From Neofusicoccum parvum (lineage: Eukaryota > Ascomycota > Dothideomycetes > Botryosphaeriales > Botryosphaeriaceae): DNA of 64,000 nucleotides. Below, one piece after another: positions 44,236 through 55,276 of the stretch (position 1 is the stretch's first letter; the number at the start of each line of letters is the position of its first letter). Position numbers and translations under genes: made by a program. The notes under the pieces are model-generated. The model was not told where the DNA came from. It did no database searches and was given only the letters and a program-made list of their open reading frames with translations. Location of the stretch: positions 1 through 64,000 of the forward strand of contig CP087215.1 of NCBI GenBank assembly GCA_020912385.1, given 5' to 3'.

Positions 44236-46182
44236 TTAATCAACCTGCCTCTTTTCCAGCTTCAGTTTCACCGAGTTCAGCGGTGCCAATGTTATTTTTC
44301 CTGCCGATTTCCGATCCAGATCCCTCTTCACCTCGATCGGGTCCACTTCCGGCGCCAATGCAATCCTATAGTCTCTCAGCAGCGCTGCGAAAAAGCCCAT
44401 GAACTCAGCTTGCGCAAACTTCCTGCCCAGACATGCACGCGCCCCGTCGGAGAAGGTCAGCAACGTCCCACGCATGTGGCGTGTCTTGTCAGCTGCGAGA
44501 ATGCGTCGCTTGGCAGATTCTTCACCGTCATGCTTGTTGTGGGACCAGATCGAATCCGTCCATCGGTGCGGATCGAGCCGTGTTGGATCTTTCCAGTATC
44601 GTGGGTGATAATGGACGCCGGGCGCGGACATATATACTCTTGTTCCCGCGGGAAGTACGTGCGCGGTTGTCGTGGCGGCTGCACCCGTCGATGAAGAGGG
44701 AACTGTGACACTGACCGTCTGTGGGCGGAGGGCAACCTTGGTGATGAGAGTGACACCCGGGTAGAGTCGAAGCACTTCGTACTAAAAATCCAATATCAGA
44801 TTACGAGTAGAGGAAAAGGCGGGGGTAAGGAACGAACTCACCATAAATCCATACATGTATCGCAGTTGCTCGAAGTGTACACCGTACGAGAGCTCGATCA
44901 ATCCTGACTGCTCCATAGAGGCGTAAACTGTGTCCAATTCTTCGATGACTTTGTCTTGAATGTCTTGATGTAGCGCGAGACATGCGAGTCCGTAGCTAAT
45001 GGCGTTGGCGGTAGTCTCGTAACCTGCACGTCTTCTTCAGCCTCTACTTGTAACACAGGAAACATCGACGTGCTGACCTGCAAGCAGATAGATAAAGAGA
45101 TTTCCAAGCACCTCATCTTCGTTGAAAGCCTCTTTTCGGGAGCCAGCTGCAGCCGTCTCTGTCCCGTTAGCGGCTCCGCCCTCCGAAAAAGATGCCCGCA
45201 AGACCGCCGTTAGGAGATTTCCTCTAGCAACCGAGCTCTGGTGATGTTCATTTTGCTGCAACTCTTTCCGTTCTGTGCGTATCATCGCACGTAAATACCT
45301 GTCCAGCTGTGAATGTGCCACATGCGCCTGACGCAGCGGCGTAAGGTTGAGCAGCCAGCCCGGTAACATAAGGATAGACACCATGTGTGCTGTTGTGTCG
45401 TGGATTGCTCGCAAAAACGACACCTTATAGCCTGGTGGCACATCCTCTTTCTCCTGTACTCCGTGGTCAAGGCTGAGAGGCTTCCCGAAGCCCGCGCGAG
45501 AGATAACGGCCAAGGTAAGGGCATTGACGTCCATTTCCAGGTCTCGTTTTTGGTTTTTGGCCCAATTGCGGGAGAGCTGTCGGGTTTGGTGGAGCGTCTC
45601 GGACCATACAAGCTCGTTCACCCCACTGCCGTCTCCAAAAGGCGGCGCTGTGACTCGCACATGGAATCGGTAGGTTGCGCCTTCGGCAGTGGCAACGTTC
45701 GGGCCATACGGTTCAAGGATTTCTGAAGAATTATCCCGTCAGTCTCACTTGCTCAGTAAACTCAGATATACGTGAGAGGACTGACTATATTTGTCGCGGG
45801 GCTTCGTGAAGTCATTCCTTCTGTTCATGACGTCCCACCCCATGGCAGCGTCCGCGGTATAGCAAATTATCCCCTCTGGAGACACACAGAGAAATACATC
45901 GCCATACTCGTCGTGTGCGCGCCTTTTGTCCTCCCACGACCAATCTTTGATCATGAAACGGCACCAGCGTGGCCAGCCTTGGTCTTTGTTCAAGTAGTCG
46001 TTGTAGGCTTTGCGCAGAATCGGAGTAGCAATGAGGCCAATGACTTCTGTCTCGAGAACTGGAGTGATGACATAAGGAAGACCTGTTGTTCTTGCTTGAC
46101 GGACGTAGCGTATCAGGTTGACGATCTTGTAGCACAGTATCGCCAGTGAGGCAGAAAGTGCTATGAGAACGGAGGAAGGCAT
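44236..46182 (-). CDS. Cytochrome P450 monooxygenase, intact (P450 A)
   Basis: Exons 46182-45786, 45722-45078, 45023-44842 and 44781-44236 join to 589 residues. Introns are 63, 54 and 60 bp with GT-AG ends. A membrane anchor lies at the N-terminus (VLIALSASLAILCYKIV). Conserved parts: KILEPYGPNVATAEG before the C helix, the I-helix oxygen-binding AGYETT, the K-helix EVLR (ExxR), and the heme loop FSDGARACLG with the axial Cys. An ATG nine codons upstream (46209) is an alternative start. P450s of this kind sit in the ER membrane and need a reductase partner. Placed in a sesquiterpene cluster, it probably hydroxylates or oxidises the terpene skeleton. The exact reaction cannot be read from sequence. 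Confidence 0.9.
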
Positions 46183-46209
46183 GCTGATGACCGCAAAGGT
46201 GCAACGCAA

Positions 46210-46713
46210 GCCTGCGAAGTGACTCGGCGTAGAAGCGTTTTATCCGTGTAAGCGAGCCCTCTGCCTCGTTCCTTGTAGTTGCAGGCCACGGTCGCAAGAC
46301 AAGCCGGAGTGCTTGGCGGATGGATGTTCAGCTGACAAGGATGACAAGGCTGAGGGCGATGTTCCTTTATGGCAAGTTACCGAGCGGGGGAAGCAGCAGT
46401 CCAAGAAGGGAAAGTGGGGGAGGTAAGCACGAACACTGGGGCCATCTCCGCCACTTCGGCGAGCTGCATAGCGCACGATGGCACATCAGAAATGCGTAAG
46501 ACATGGCTATGAAGCTCCATACAGCGAGTATGCGGTTTCCATCCCTATATAACCGTGATCTCATCATGGTATCGTACGACTAGACGGATTGTGGTCTGAT
46601 ATTCATAACTTCCTCTCGCCCCACGACATTCTGACAGACTCGATTGGTCATTTTGGACGACACGAGACCAGCGTCTCACTAGACTGCGAAAGACATCGAA
46701 AAGAGACGTCCTC
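46210..46713. other. Intergenic / upstream region of P450 A
   Basis: No conserved coding sequence recognised. It should contain the promoter of the minus-strand P450 gene. Short overlapping frames on both strands lack similarity. Confidence 0.45.
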
Positions 46714-47046
46714 ATGGCAGCGCAGGCGGTTGAACGCACGCATCGACGCGAACGGATGTGGTTTGAAATAGACCAACCTGTCGACTTCGAATTCCTTAGA
46801 TGGGAAGATATCTTGCCCTCCGATCCGGGAATGGCAGCGAAGGAGCTAGCTATGGCTGTGGCATGCTCGTTCGCCTCGATGCTGGCGTTGTGCCAAGTAC
46901 TTGGTGGTCTGTACATTGGTGTTGCATTCAGCGTCTTCGCTGTACATTGCCTTATCCTCGTACTTTTTGGTAGCCTCAAGGCTTTGAAGAGGTATATCTA
47001 TAAATTTCTTAGAGCTCCGTTTACGGGCAGGCTAAGCAAATACTGA
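46714..47046 (+). CDS. Small hypothetical membrane protein
   Basis: 110 residues, unrecognised. The N-terminal half is charged (ERTHRRERMWFEIDQPVDFE). The C-terminal half has one long or two short hydrophobic stretches (LAMAVACSFASMLALCQVLG and GVAFSVFAVHCLILVLFGSL) followed by a basic end. No intron or family motif seen. Could be a small cluster protein, a gene fragment, or a chance frame. Confidence 0.35.
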   Translation: MAAQAVERTHRRERMWFEIDQPVDFEFLRWEDILPSDPGMAAKELAMAVACSFASMLALCQVLGGLYIGVAFSVFAVHCLILVLFGSLKALKRYIYKFLRAPFTGRLSKY

Positions 47047-47626
47047 CACTAGCTGTAGCAATTCCCAATATACAGCCAAGGATTAGCGGCGAAGGACAGT
47101 ATAGAGTGGTTAGGCTATCGGTATCCCTTCCTGGCGATGACAGAATCGTTTTCAATCTGCTTACGTGTACCGTCGAATGTTCACTATCCGAGTCATGCCT
47201 GCACTGATTGCCTGTTACGAGATGGAAAAATGCTACGCGCAACGCAAGCACCGAAATAGTCTGTCGATCCTCTTCACTATTTTGAACAGAACGGAGTTTT
47301 AGTCTAATTCTACTAAATTCCGGCATGATATTTTTATGATCACCTTATGAGTACTAGCATCCCAGTAACGTGAACTCCAGCTTCGGCAACTTTCCCAATC
47401 TGGTTATGGCCCGTAAATCCTCCGAGCATTTACCGCTCGAGAAAGGAGCGTCAGCCAATCCGTCCGGAAAGCCACGAGGAGAATCATATACGTCGGGGTG
47501 TGTCTGATTAGAATCACTGCTGCGGTTTCATCAAATAAAGGTCATTAAATCTACTCCATAGACGGCATCAGCTTCCCATGAGACTGAAACTTCCACGACT
47601 TTGCTCAAGCAAGTCAGAAATCCAAA
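47047..47626. other. Intergenic, no feature recognised
   Basis: No conserved frame. Holds the presumed promoter of the plus-strand P450 gene that follows. Confidence 0.45.
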
Positions 47627-49626
47627 ATGGACCAAAATGGGTTTTCTGAGACCTCCAATTCAGTTGCTCAATCAAGCCCCAGGCTGTGGATCGCGTTCGC
47701 TTTAGTAGGAGTAAGACTCCCCAGCATTGTTGGAGTGGGAACGGACCCGACTGATCGAACAGGCTATTGCACTCTGGGCCAGTATCTTCATCTGGAGATG
47801 GCGTCTTCATCCCCTTGCAAACTTCCCCGGGCCTTGGTTGGCTGCAATCAGTAACGTGTGTACAGACGAACAACGAGAGCGGTGATTTGCCGCCGGAGAA
47901 TTAAGTTGATTGGATCTGTAGTTGCCCTACTCTATGTCCTATCTTGGTGGCCGACAGCCATACGACATTTTGAAGCTTCACAATAAGTATGGTAAGACAT
48001 GTCTTTCTTCCCGCCGTCTCAGAACCTGAGCTAACGGGAACGACGTGATTGTAGGCCCGGTTGTTCGAATCGCGCCGAACGAGCTGTCTTTCAATTCGGC
48101 ACAGTCATGGAAGGATATTTACGGTCATAGGAAAGGGCATGAGACTTTTGTGAAGAGCCCCTTCTACGACGGTGGCAACTTTGCAGATAAAGCGCATTCT
48201 ATTGTCAGCGAGCGTGACCCGGAAAAGCATAGCGAGATGCGCAGGTATCTCTCGAACGCTTTCTCTGACCGGTCGCTCAGAGAACAGGAGCATCTGATTG
48301 CCAAAAATGTGGATGCATTCATCGACCAAGTAGGACGGTTGGGCACCGAGCCAGAGGGGGTCGACATGACGACCTGGTTCAATCTCTTAACTTTCGACAT
48401 CATTGGGGAATTGGCTTTCGGCGTCTCCTTCGACGGCATCATGTCTGGTAGGTCAATTAGAGCGTTGCGATGTCATATTCTGACATTTTCGACACAGGGA
48501 AAACCCACTTCTGGATCTCGGTAGTGCTCGAGAGCATGGGACAAGCAAGTCTCTCCGACACAATTACGAGGTTCCCGTGGTTGGGAAAGCTCTACATGCG
48601 GCTCAATCCAGGCTGGTTGGAGAAGCTCAGCGCTGGGTCTCAAAAGCATGAAAACTATACCATGAACTTGATCGAAAGGTACGGTTGCTTGTGGCGAGGA
48701 GTTTAGTGGTTACAGCGGGCTGACAGGGGTGCATACATGAAGGAGACTGAAACAAAAAACTGATAGAAAGGACTTCATGGCCTATCTGCTACAAGAACGG
48801 GGTGATGATGGGAAGCCGCTATCGGAAGTCCAGCTCGCGGCCCATGCATCCGACTTTGTGTAAGTGAAAGGATGTTCGGCAGTAAAGCCAGAGAGAGCTG
48901 ACTAGGTCTATGCAGGATTGCAGGAAGCGAGACGACAGCGACGACGCTGACAGTGGTGACTTACTACGTTGGGCGCAATCCTGAAATACTCAAAAGATTA
49001 CAGCAGGAGATCCGAGGCAAATTTCACAAGTACGAGGATATCGATGGGTCTTCGACGGCACAACTACGCTATTTGCACGCAGTGTGCCTGGAAGCGCTGC
49101 GCATCTTCCCGCCGCTGGCTCTTGGACTTCCACGTGTCGTGCCTGCGGGTGGAGACACCGTGGATGGGCATTGGCTGTCAGGAGGCGTAAGTTGCAGCGA
49201 CACCATCTTCTGCTGGAGGGCGAAGCTGACTAGCAGCGCCAGACCATCGTCGCGACAAACCCGCTCGCTGCCGGCTTGAGCAAGACCAATTTTGTCGATC
49301 CGTGGCGGTTTGACCCTGAAAGATGGCTTTCTCCGAACGGGAGGGATGTCTTGGAAGCCAGCCAGCCGTTCATGATTGGCTCGCGAGCATGTCTGGGAAG
49401 AGGGTAAGCCGTAGATCGAATTACTGTGCTTTGAATAGCGCTGACCGGACATGACAGGCTTGGCTGGCTGGAGATGCGCACCACGCTTGCAAAGCTGCAC
49501 TTCCTATACGATGTGGAGGTGTTGGAAACGGGAGTGGACTGGCAGCGCGACGCGGAGATGCACCTATTGTGGAAGAAGCCGACGGTCAGGGTCCGGATGA
49601 ATCAGGCAGGTCGCCGTGTAGACTAG
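47627..49626 (+). CDS. Cytochrome P450 monooxygenase (P450 B)
   Basis: Coding exons that can be placed: up to 47856, then 47922-47991, 48056-48447, 48498-48678, 48767-48859, 48916-49186, 49243-49403 and 49458-49626. Introns are 50-88 bp. Motifs: proline hinge HPLANFPGPWLAAIS, KYGPVVRIAPNELSF, I-helix AGSETT, K-helix EALR, heme loop FMIGSRACLG. It resembles the trichothecene-type C15 hydroxylase group. It is the same type as P450 C (55277-57266), which suggests local duplication. The N-terminal anchor exon is unresolved: the frame of the proline hinge reaches a stop at about 47707, so a further intron or a 5' defect exists. Expected role: oxidation of the sesquiterpene. Confidence 0.85.
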
Positions 49627-49740
49627 TACAAACATCACGTGCCGTTTCCACGCTCCACCTCTTCCAGTGGCAGCCCCCCTGTTCACGAACACACACTACA
49701 AATACAAGCAATAGCAAATCTTTGTGAACACACATCAGCC

Positions 49741-50727
49741 ATGGCGTCTCTCAGCATTTTGGAGTCAGATATCCCCCGACTGGACGGGAAGGTTGCCATC
49801 ATCACCGGTTGGTACAGCGGCCCTGTAACCGTGCACAAATAACGGCTGACTAAGCCCACCCAATCAGGCGGAGCATCAGGCATTGGTCTGGCGACCGCCT
49901 CCATACTTGCCTCGCGTGGCGCTCGCGTGCATATTCTCGACCTCAACCCGCCTACAGGTGATGATGCAGTCTTGCCCGATTCGGTTATCTACACGCGCTG
50001 TGACATCACAGACTGGGCATCCCTGCGTTCTACTTTCACCAAGGCCGGCCGTGTTGATATCGCGGTGGCCAACGCGGGCGTTTCGCAGGAATCCGACTAC
50101 TTTGCAGACACCTTCGATGCGGACGGTCTGCTTGAGGAACCTCGCTGGGCCGTCATTGATGTCAACTTCCGCGCCGTCCTGAACTTCACCAAGCTCGCGC
50201 TAAGCGCCTTTCGTCGTCAAGGCCCCGGCGGTAGCCTGGTCATCACTGCAAGCGCCACAGCCTACTCGCCAGAGTACAGCCTGCCAGCGTACAGTGCTGC
50301 CAAACTCGGCTTGATTGGCCTTGTGCGCGCCCTCCGCCCCCAGATGCCTCTCTACGGTGCCACCATCAATGCCGTTGCGCCTGCCGCAACCATCACCAAG
50401 CTCCTACCCAAAGACCTTGCCAAACCCATCATGGCTGCTGGAGCACCGGTTAGCAGCGCCCATCACGTTGCCTTAGCTGTGGCCTATTCGGCTGTTGCTT
50501 CTCAGCCTCGCCAAGTCGAATCGTACGGCCGTGACCCGGAAGGAATTGTCAACTCTCGCGGTCGTTGGAACGGGCGCTGCATACTCACCCTTGGTGACCA
50601 GTGGACCGAGATGGAGGAGCCTATTTCTTCTCTGAGGAAGCAGTGGTTTGGCGAGTACAACACGGAGATGACAGCGTTTCAGCAGAAGTTGACAGATACA
50701 CGCCCGCAAGGAAACGCAGTCTTGTAG
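49741..50727 (+). CDS. Short-chain dehydrogenase/reductase (SDR)
   Basis: Exons 49741-49807 and 49868-50727 give 308 residues; the 60-bp intron splits the cofactor loop. Seen: the Rossmann TGGASGIG motif, D(I/L)NP acidic residue after the second strand suggesting NAD(H) preference, NAG motif (ANAG), and the catalytic Ser (ITASATAY) with YSAAK. The family oxidises secondary alcohols or reduces ketones. An SDR is a usual partner of aristolochene-type cyclases, for example in PR-toxin type pathways, where alcohol groups made by P450s are turned into ketones. It is cytosolic with no signal peptide. It converges on the HMG-CoA synthase gene with 193 bp between their stops. Confidence 0.9.
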
Positions 50728-50920
50728 CCAGATACACAATGTTCTGATTTCTTCTTGCATTCAAAACATAGTCGAATCGTGAAAGCTGTCGAAAAAGCCG
50801 TCCAAAAAAAAATCGTAATCTCTTTTGTGTGCAAAGTTCACTCGCCGGACCGATGAAGTTCGATTCTATCAGTGTTGAAGCAAGACCTTGTACTCCTGAC
50901 AGCTTCGAGCCCTATCTGCT

Positions 50921-52518
50921 TCACCATCCATTGACTTGGCCAGCCGAAACTTCGTCGCTTGGCTCACTGGGCCCTTTGACTGCATATGTGCGGCGAAACT
51001 TCTCGTCAACATACTTCAGATAGTACGTGCCGGCTGCCAGTTCGTCGATGTCCCCCTCTGGCACATAATTTTTCTTCTGGTACGCTCTTTCGCGCATCTT
51101 GCACATCTTGGAGTATCCGTTAGCTCTAGTCGCTTTATTCATATTGAAAGGCTTACGCTGTCATAAGTCTCCGGTGCCACACCCTTGCGGGCATCCAGAC
51201 GACGATGCAAATCCAAAATATTCGCCATTCTACCAGTGTCACCCACGACTCGCAAGCTGAAGAGCGAGCTGGCCAACCCACTGCCATAGCTGAACAGCCC
51301 TATGCGCTTGCCTCTCAACTGGGCGGCAGGCACAGAGCAGATGATGCTGATCAGGCTGCTGTAGACGCTGGCCGTGTACATGTTGCCGCACATGGTTGGT
51401 ACAAGCAGACTTGGTTGCACGCGCTCCGCGAAGCGTTTCTTGGACAGCTTCATGAAGATGCTTTCCACTGTCTTGTCCGTCCTGGATGCCTCGTACTCGA
51501 CATCCCGTGCCTCGGCCGGCAAGCCCGTGATGAACATGGAGCTCTCCGGGTGGGAGATACTGTCGTTGTACACCAAGCGCGCGTACGACTTCGCCACCAG
51601 CTTGCAGTTAGGGGCGTGGAAAGCCATGTAGTCGAACTCATCGACCAGGGCGGAAGCACTGTTTCCATTCGCAGTGTTGCCGTTCTCTGGAACCACGGTG
51701 GCTACTTTGGCCTGATACGCCTTGTAGCAGCCGTCGACAGCCTCCAGGTAGCACTTGATAGACAAGAGCCCGTCTACGAGAGGGTATTCCGATGACATAT
51801 CCGCCTTGTAGAAGTCGTACGCATGCCTCATGAAGGATGCCCTCTTGCCTACGTCGAAGACGAGAGGTGCATCCGGTCCAATCAACATGGCGACGCACCC
51901 GGCCCCACCTGTCGGTTTGGCTGCGGCTTCCTTGTACAACGCGATGTCACCAGCCACGACAAGTGCGTCGCGACCATCCCATGAAGAAGATTCGATCCAG
52001 TTGACAGCGTTGAATAAAGCATTAGTGCCACCATAACAGGCATTGAAGGTGTCGGCGCCCTCGATATTGGTGTTTCCGCTGGACTCGAACAGCTGCATAA
52101 GCACCGTTTTGCAGGACTTGGACTTGTCCAGGGGCGATTCTGTTCCAACTTCAAGCCGGCCAACGGTGGTTGGATCGATGTTGTATTTGTGGAGCAGCGA
52201 GGATACCGTTGTTAGGGCCATAGAATAAATGTCTAGTGGAGGGCGCGTCAAATTCGATTTATGCCTATTTTTGGGTTACAAACCTTCCCTATCGTCACAG
52301 AAGCTCATCTTCGTCTGTCCTAGCCCGATTGTGTACTTTCCGGCGCTTGCACCTTGGAAGCGCTCAAGCTCTGTCTGGTCGACATACTACAATATAAGAC
52401 ATCAGCTTGGTCCTCCGTCTTTCTTGTTTCTTCTGAGATGGAATGAACGTACGTGATGAGGAAAGTAGACTTCGAGAGCCTTGATCCCGACATTCGTTGC
52501 ACGCGGCGAGGACACCAT
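50921..52518 (-). CDS. Hydroxymethylglutaryl-CoA synthase, cluster copy
   Basis: Exons 52518-52453, 52386-52284, 52232-51157 and 51106-50921 give 476 residues, the usual full length. Introns of 66, 51 and 50 bp have good sites. The enzyme condenses acetyl-CoA with acetoacetyl-CoA to make HMG-CoA, the second step of the mevalonate pathway. Catalytic residues are all present: Glu in RLEVGTES, the acyl-carrying Cys in [16 protein letters not shown], and His in [10 protein letters not shown]. The C-terminal GTYYL...DEKFRRTY is intact. It is most likely a duplicate of the housekeeping gene recruited to the cluster to raise precursor supply. Whether the genome has a separate essential copy cannot be seen here. 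Confidence 0.92.
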
Positions 52519-53192
52519 TTTTCTGGATTGCTGCTTTTCTTGGACTGAAGACGGTGACAGATAATCTATCGAAGGACGGGATGGAAGAAAGCGGTATCTC
52601 GAGCCTTGTTGCACAGATACGATGCATACAGGTCACCATTCTGGGAGGTTCTTTGTATATAAGACGGCAGAAAGACTGTGCAATGAGGTGCACTCTCAGA
52701 CCAGCCCTGGATGAGTGCTTTCGGGATAACTCTACTTCTCATTCCCCGATTTGAAATAGTCTGAAAATGCACAGTGGACCAATGACGAAATCATCTCCGT
52801 TCCGAATCATGTCGTCCGGATGCTTACCAAGTTTGTCGGCGAGATAACAAATGTCTATCAGAGGGCTTGCCGGCTGTTAAACGTTCCTAGACTAGTGATA
52901 GCCCATAAACCACTTGGACCTTTTTGCGCCACTCATGCGGTCCATGCAATTCATTACGAATGCGTCAAAAACACCATTGCGGCCTTGCAACTCCCTGGCC
53001 GGCGCAAAGCTCGAATGTAAACTGAGTTTATCTGTTTTTACTAAGCGGTCTGACTGACACGTGGAAAACACAGGGCAACAACCCAAATCCATTCAGATGT
53101 GAAAAGCATCCCGTCGTGAACCTACAGAAATCGCCCATCATCAAGTAAAATACATCAAACGAGCCATCGTCATAAATACAAGGACAATTGCC
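52519..53192. other. Intergenic, no gene recognised
   Basis: Upstream of the HMG-CoA synthase and downstream of the MFS gene. Several short frames lack similarity or codon structure. It probably holds the promoter of the synthase and the 3' end of the MFS transcript. Confidence 0.5.
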
Positions 53193-55002
53193 TCACGTTG
53201 ATTCTGCCTGCTCAGGCTTCTTTCCCTTTACTGATTTCCATTCAATAAACATGCTGCAGAGCACTGCAAATCCTCCAGAAGCAATGGAAAAAATGAAAGC
53301 GGTAGTAATGGCATTGTTGTAGGCATGCAGCACCGCGGGTAGCAGTTGCGGAGGCGTAACGTCCCTCACCCCCGTGGCACCAGCAGCGACGACGACCTCC
53401 GGGTTGATGCCGTGCACATCCTGCTCGAGACCCTTGACGAGTGTGTTTGAGAAGATGTTCTCGGCGACGGAGATGCTGATACCGGACCCAAGCGAGTTGA
53501 AGAACCCGACCATGGCGTTGCCGACTGGCATGTCCTTTTTCGCAACGACTCGCTGGACGGCAATGAATGGTATCTCCAGCGCTATTCCCGCTCCGAATCC
53601 CGTCAGCACCTGGTATCCGATCCAACGGCTTGATGTTGTTTCGACCTGCAGCGTGTACATCAGGCCGGCTCCAACAGTGAAAGCAGAGGCCCCGAACCAC
53701 GTGAATGGTGTGTAGTAGCCGATGAACGTGAGCGAGACACCTACGATCACCGCAGCAACGGTAATGCTCACGATGTACGGCACCGTGCGTATACCCGATG
53801 CCATGGCGCTGGTGCCCTTCACCGCTTGGAAGTAGAAAGGGAGGTAGTAGAAGTGAGCGTAGATCCCCATGGAGAGGAAGGCGATGAACAAGGTACTGGA
53901 CAGGACTGTTCGTTGTTTCATGATGCGAGGTGGAATTGTTGCACTGTTAGATTAGTGTTTGTAGAAGAAGTGTTCGGGATCTTGCAACTCACTCTTCTCC
54001 TCTGTAAATTTGAGAGCCGACGAAACAAGCGATGATCAATACAAATCCCAAAATGCAACCCCAGACCCTGGAGTCCTTCCACGAGTAGGTAATTCCACCC
54101 CATTGCAAAGCAAGCAGCAAGCATACAATTGCGGGGACGAATAGAAATCCACCGAGAAGGTCTAATTTTAACAGTTTTTCCTTCACTGTAAGGTTCGTGT
54201 GCGGGCGCTCGGGCATCCTGAAAATCAGCAGCACGGCGATGAAAGCCACTGCGCCGAATGGCAGATTGATCCAGAAACACCTAAGTGGTTCAGGTCAGAG
54301 GTACAAAGAGTAGCCGGACTGGAACGCCTACCATCTCCAAGACAGCCTGTCAGTGAATGCTCCACCGAGAAGGGGTCCGACCACTGAAGCTATGCCAAAC
54401 ATGCTCGTCAAGATGCTGTTGTACATGGCGCGCCTGCGTATTGGCGTCACCAGGGCGACCATGGTCATGCCTCCAGAAAACAAAGCGGCGCCGCCAATAC
54501 CAGCAATCGCACGACCGACGATGAAGACGACGGAGGTTTTCGAAGCGGCGCAGATCACGGAGCCGACCTCGAATATGATCAAAGCGGAAAGATAGGTCCA
54601 TTTGACGTTGAAGAAGGTGTATATTTTGCCGAAGGTGGGCTGCAGAGCGGTGGTTGTGAGGAGATATGCGCTCCCATACCAACCCACATCGTCAAGCGAG
54701 TCAAAGACGCTTGTGATCTTGGGGATTGCGGTTGCTGTTGCACACGTGGGTGAGCGCTGTACGGGAGGCACCGCTGGGCACTACTCACCGATGATGGTGT
54801 TGTCGAGTGCGGTCGTAAACGCAGCCAGGCACAGGCCAAAGGTAAGAAGTGCAGTTACCAGCGTGCCTGGATACTGGCTCTCTTCTTCCGCCTCGTCTGT
54901 GCTGGAGGCCGATTTCGCTGCGTCGACAAGGGCATCATCGCCCTCAGCACCGTTCGATCGGAGTTCAATCGCCCTCCCGTTGTCTTCGCCATGTCGCGAC
55001 AT
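53193..55002 (-). CDS. MFS efflux transporter, DHA2 (14-helix) type
   Basis: Exons 55002-54789, 54734-54332, 54280-53993 and 53943-53193 give 551 residues; introns are 49-54 bp. A charged N-terminal tail (~45 residues) precedes about 14 membrane helices. Family motifs are LDNTIIATAIPKIT in helix 1, the RAIAGIGGAALFSG region, and motif C-like GPLLGGAFTDRLSWRW. This is the toxin and multidrug exporter group of the plasma membrane, driven by the proton gradient. In a metabolite cluster it most likely exports the product and protects the producer. Confidence 0.92.
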
Positions 55003-55276
55003 GGTGATCGAGCAAGCGCGATGAGCAGAGAGGGAGAGAGACGCGGCTTGTCACAGAGGATGCTCCCAAATTTGCTATGAGTTCTGTATGGCATGCTCAA
55101 AGAGGGGAAGTGGGCGGCCTCGGAGACTTTCCTGATATGGCTAAGCGGTCTGCATCCTGCTCGCAACATTTCCGAAAGGAGATGCAGCCCCACATCTCTT
55201 GTTCGCCGCAGCACACTCATACCAAAGCGCGTCTCGACTTGAATTTACTCCAGCTTCATGCCCCTCATTGCCCCTC

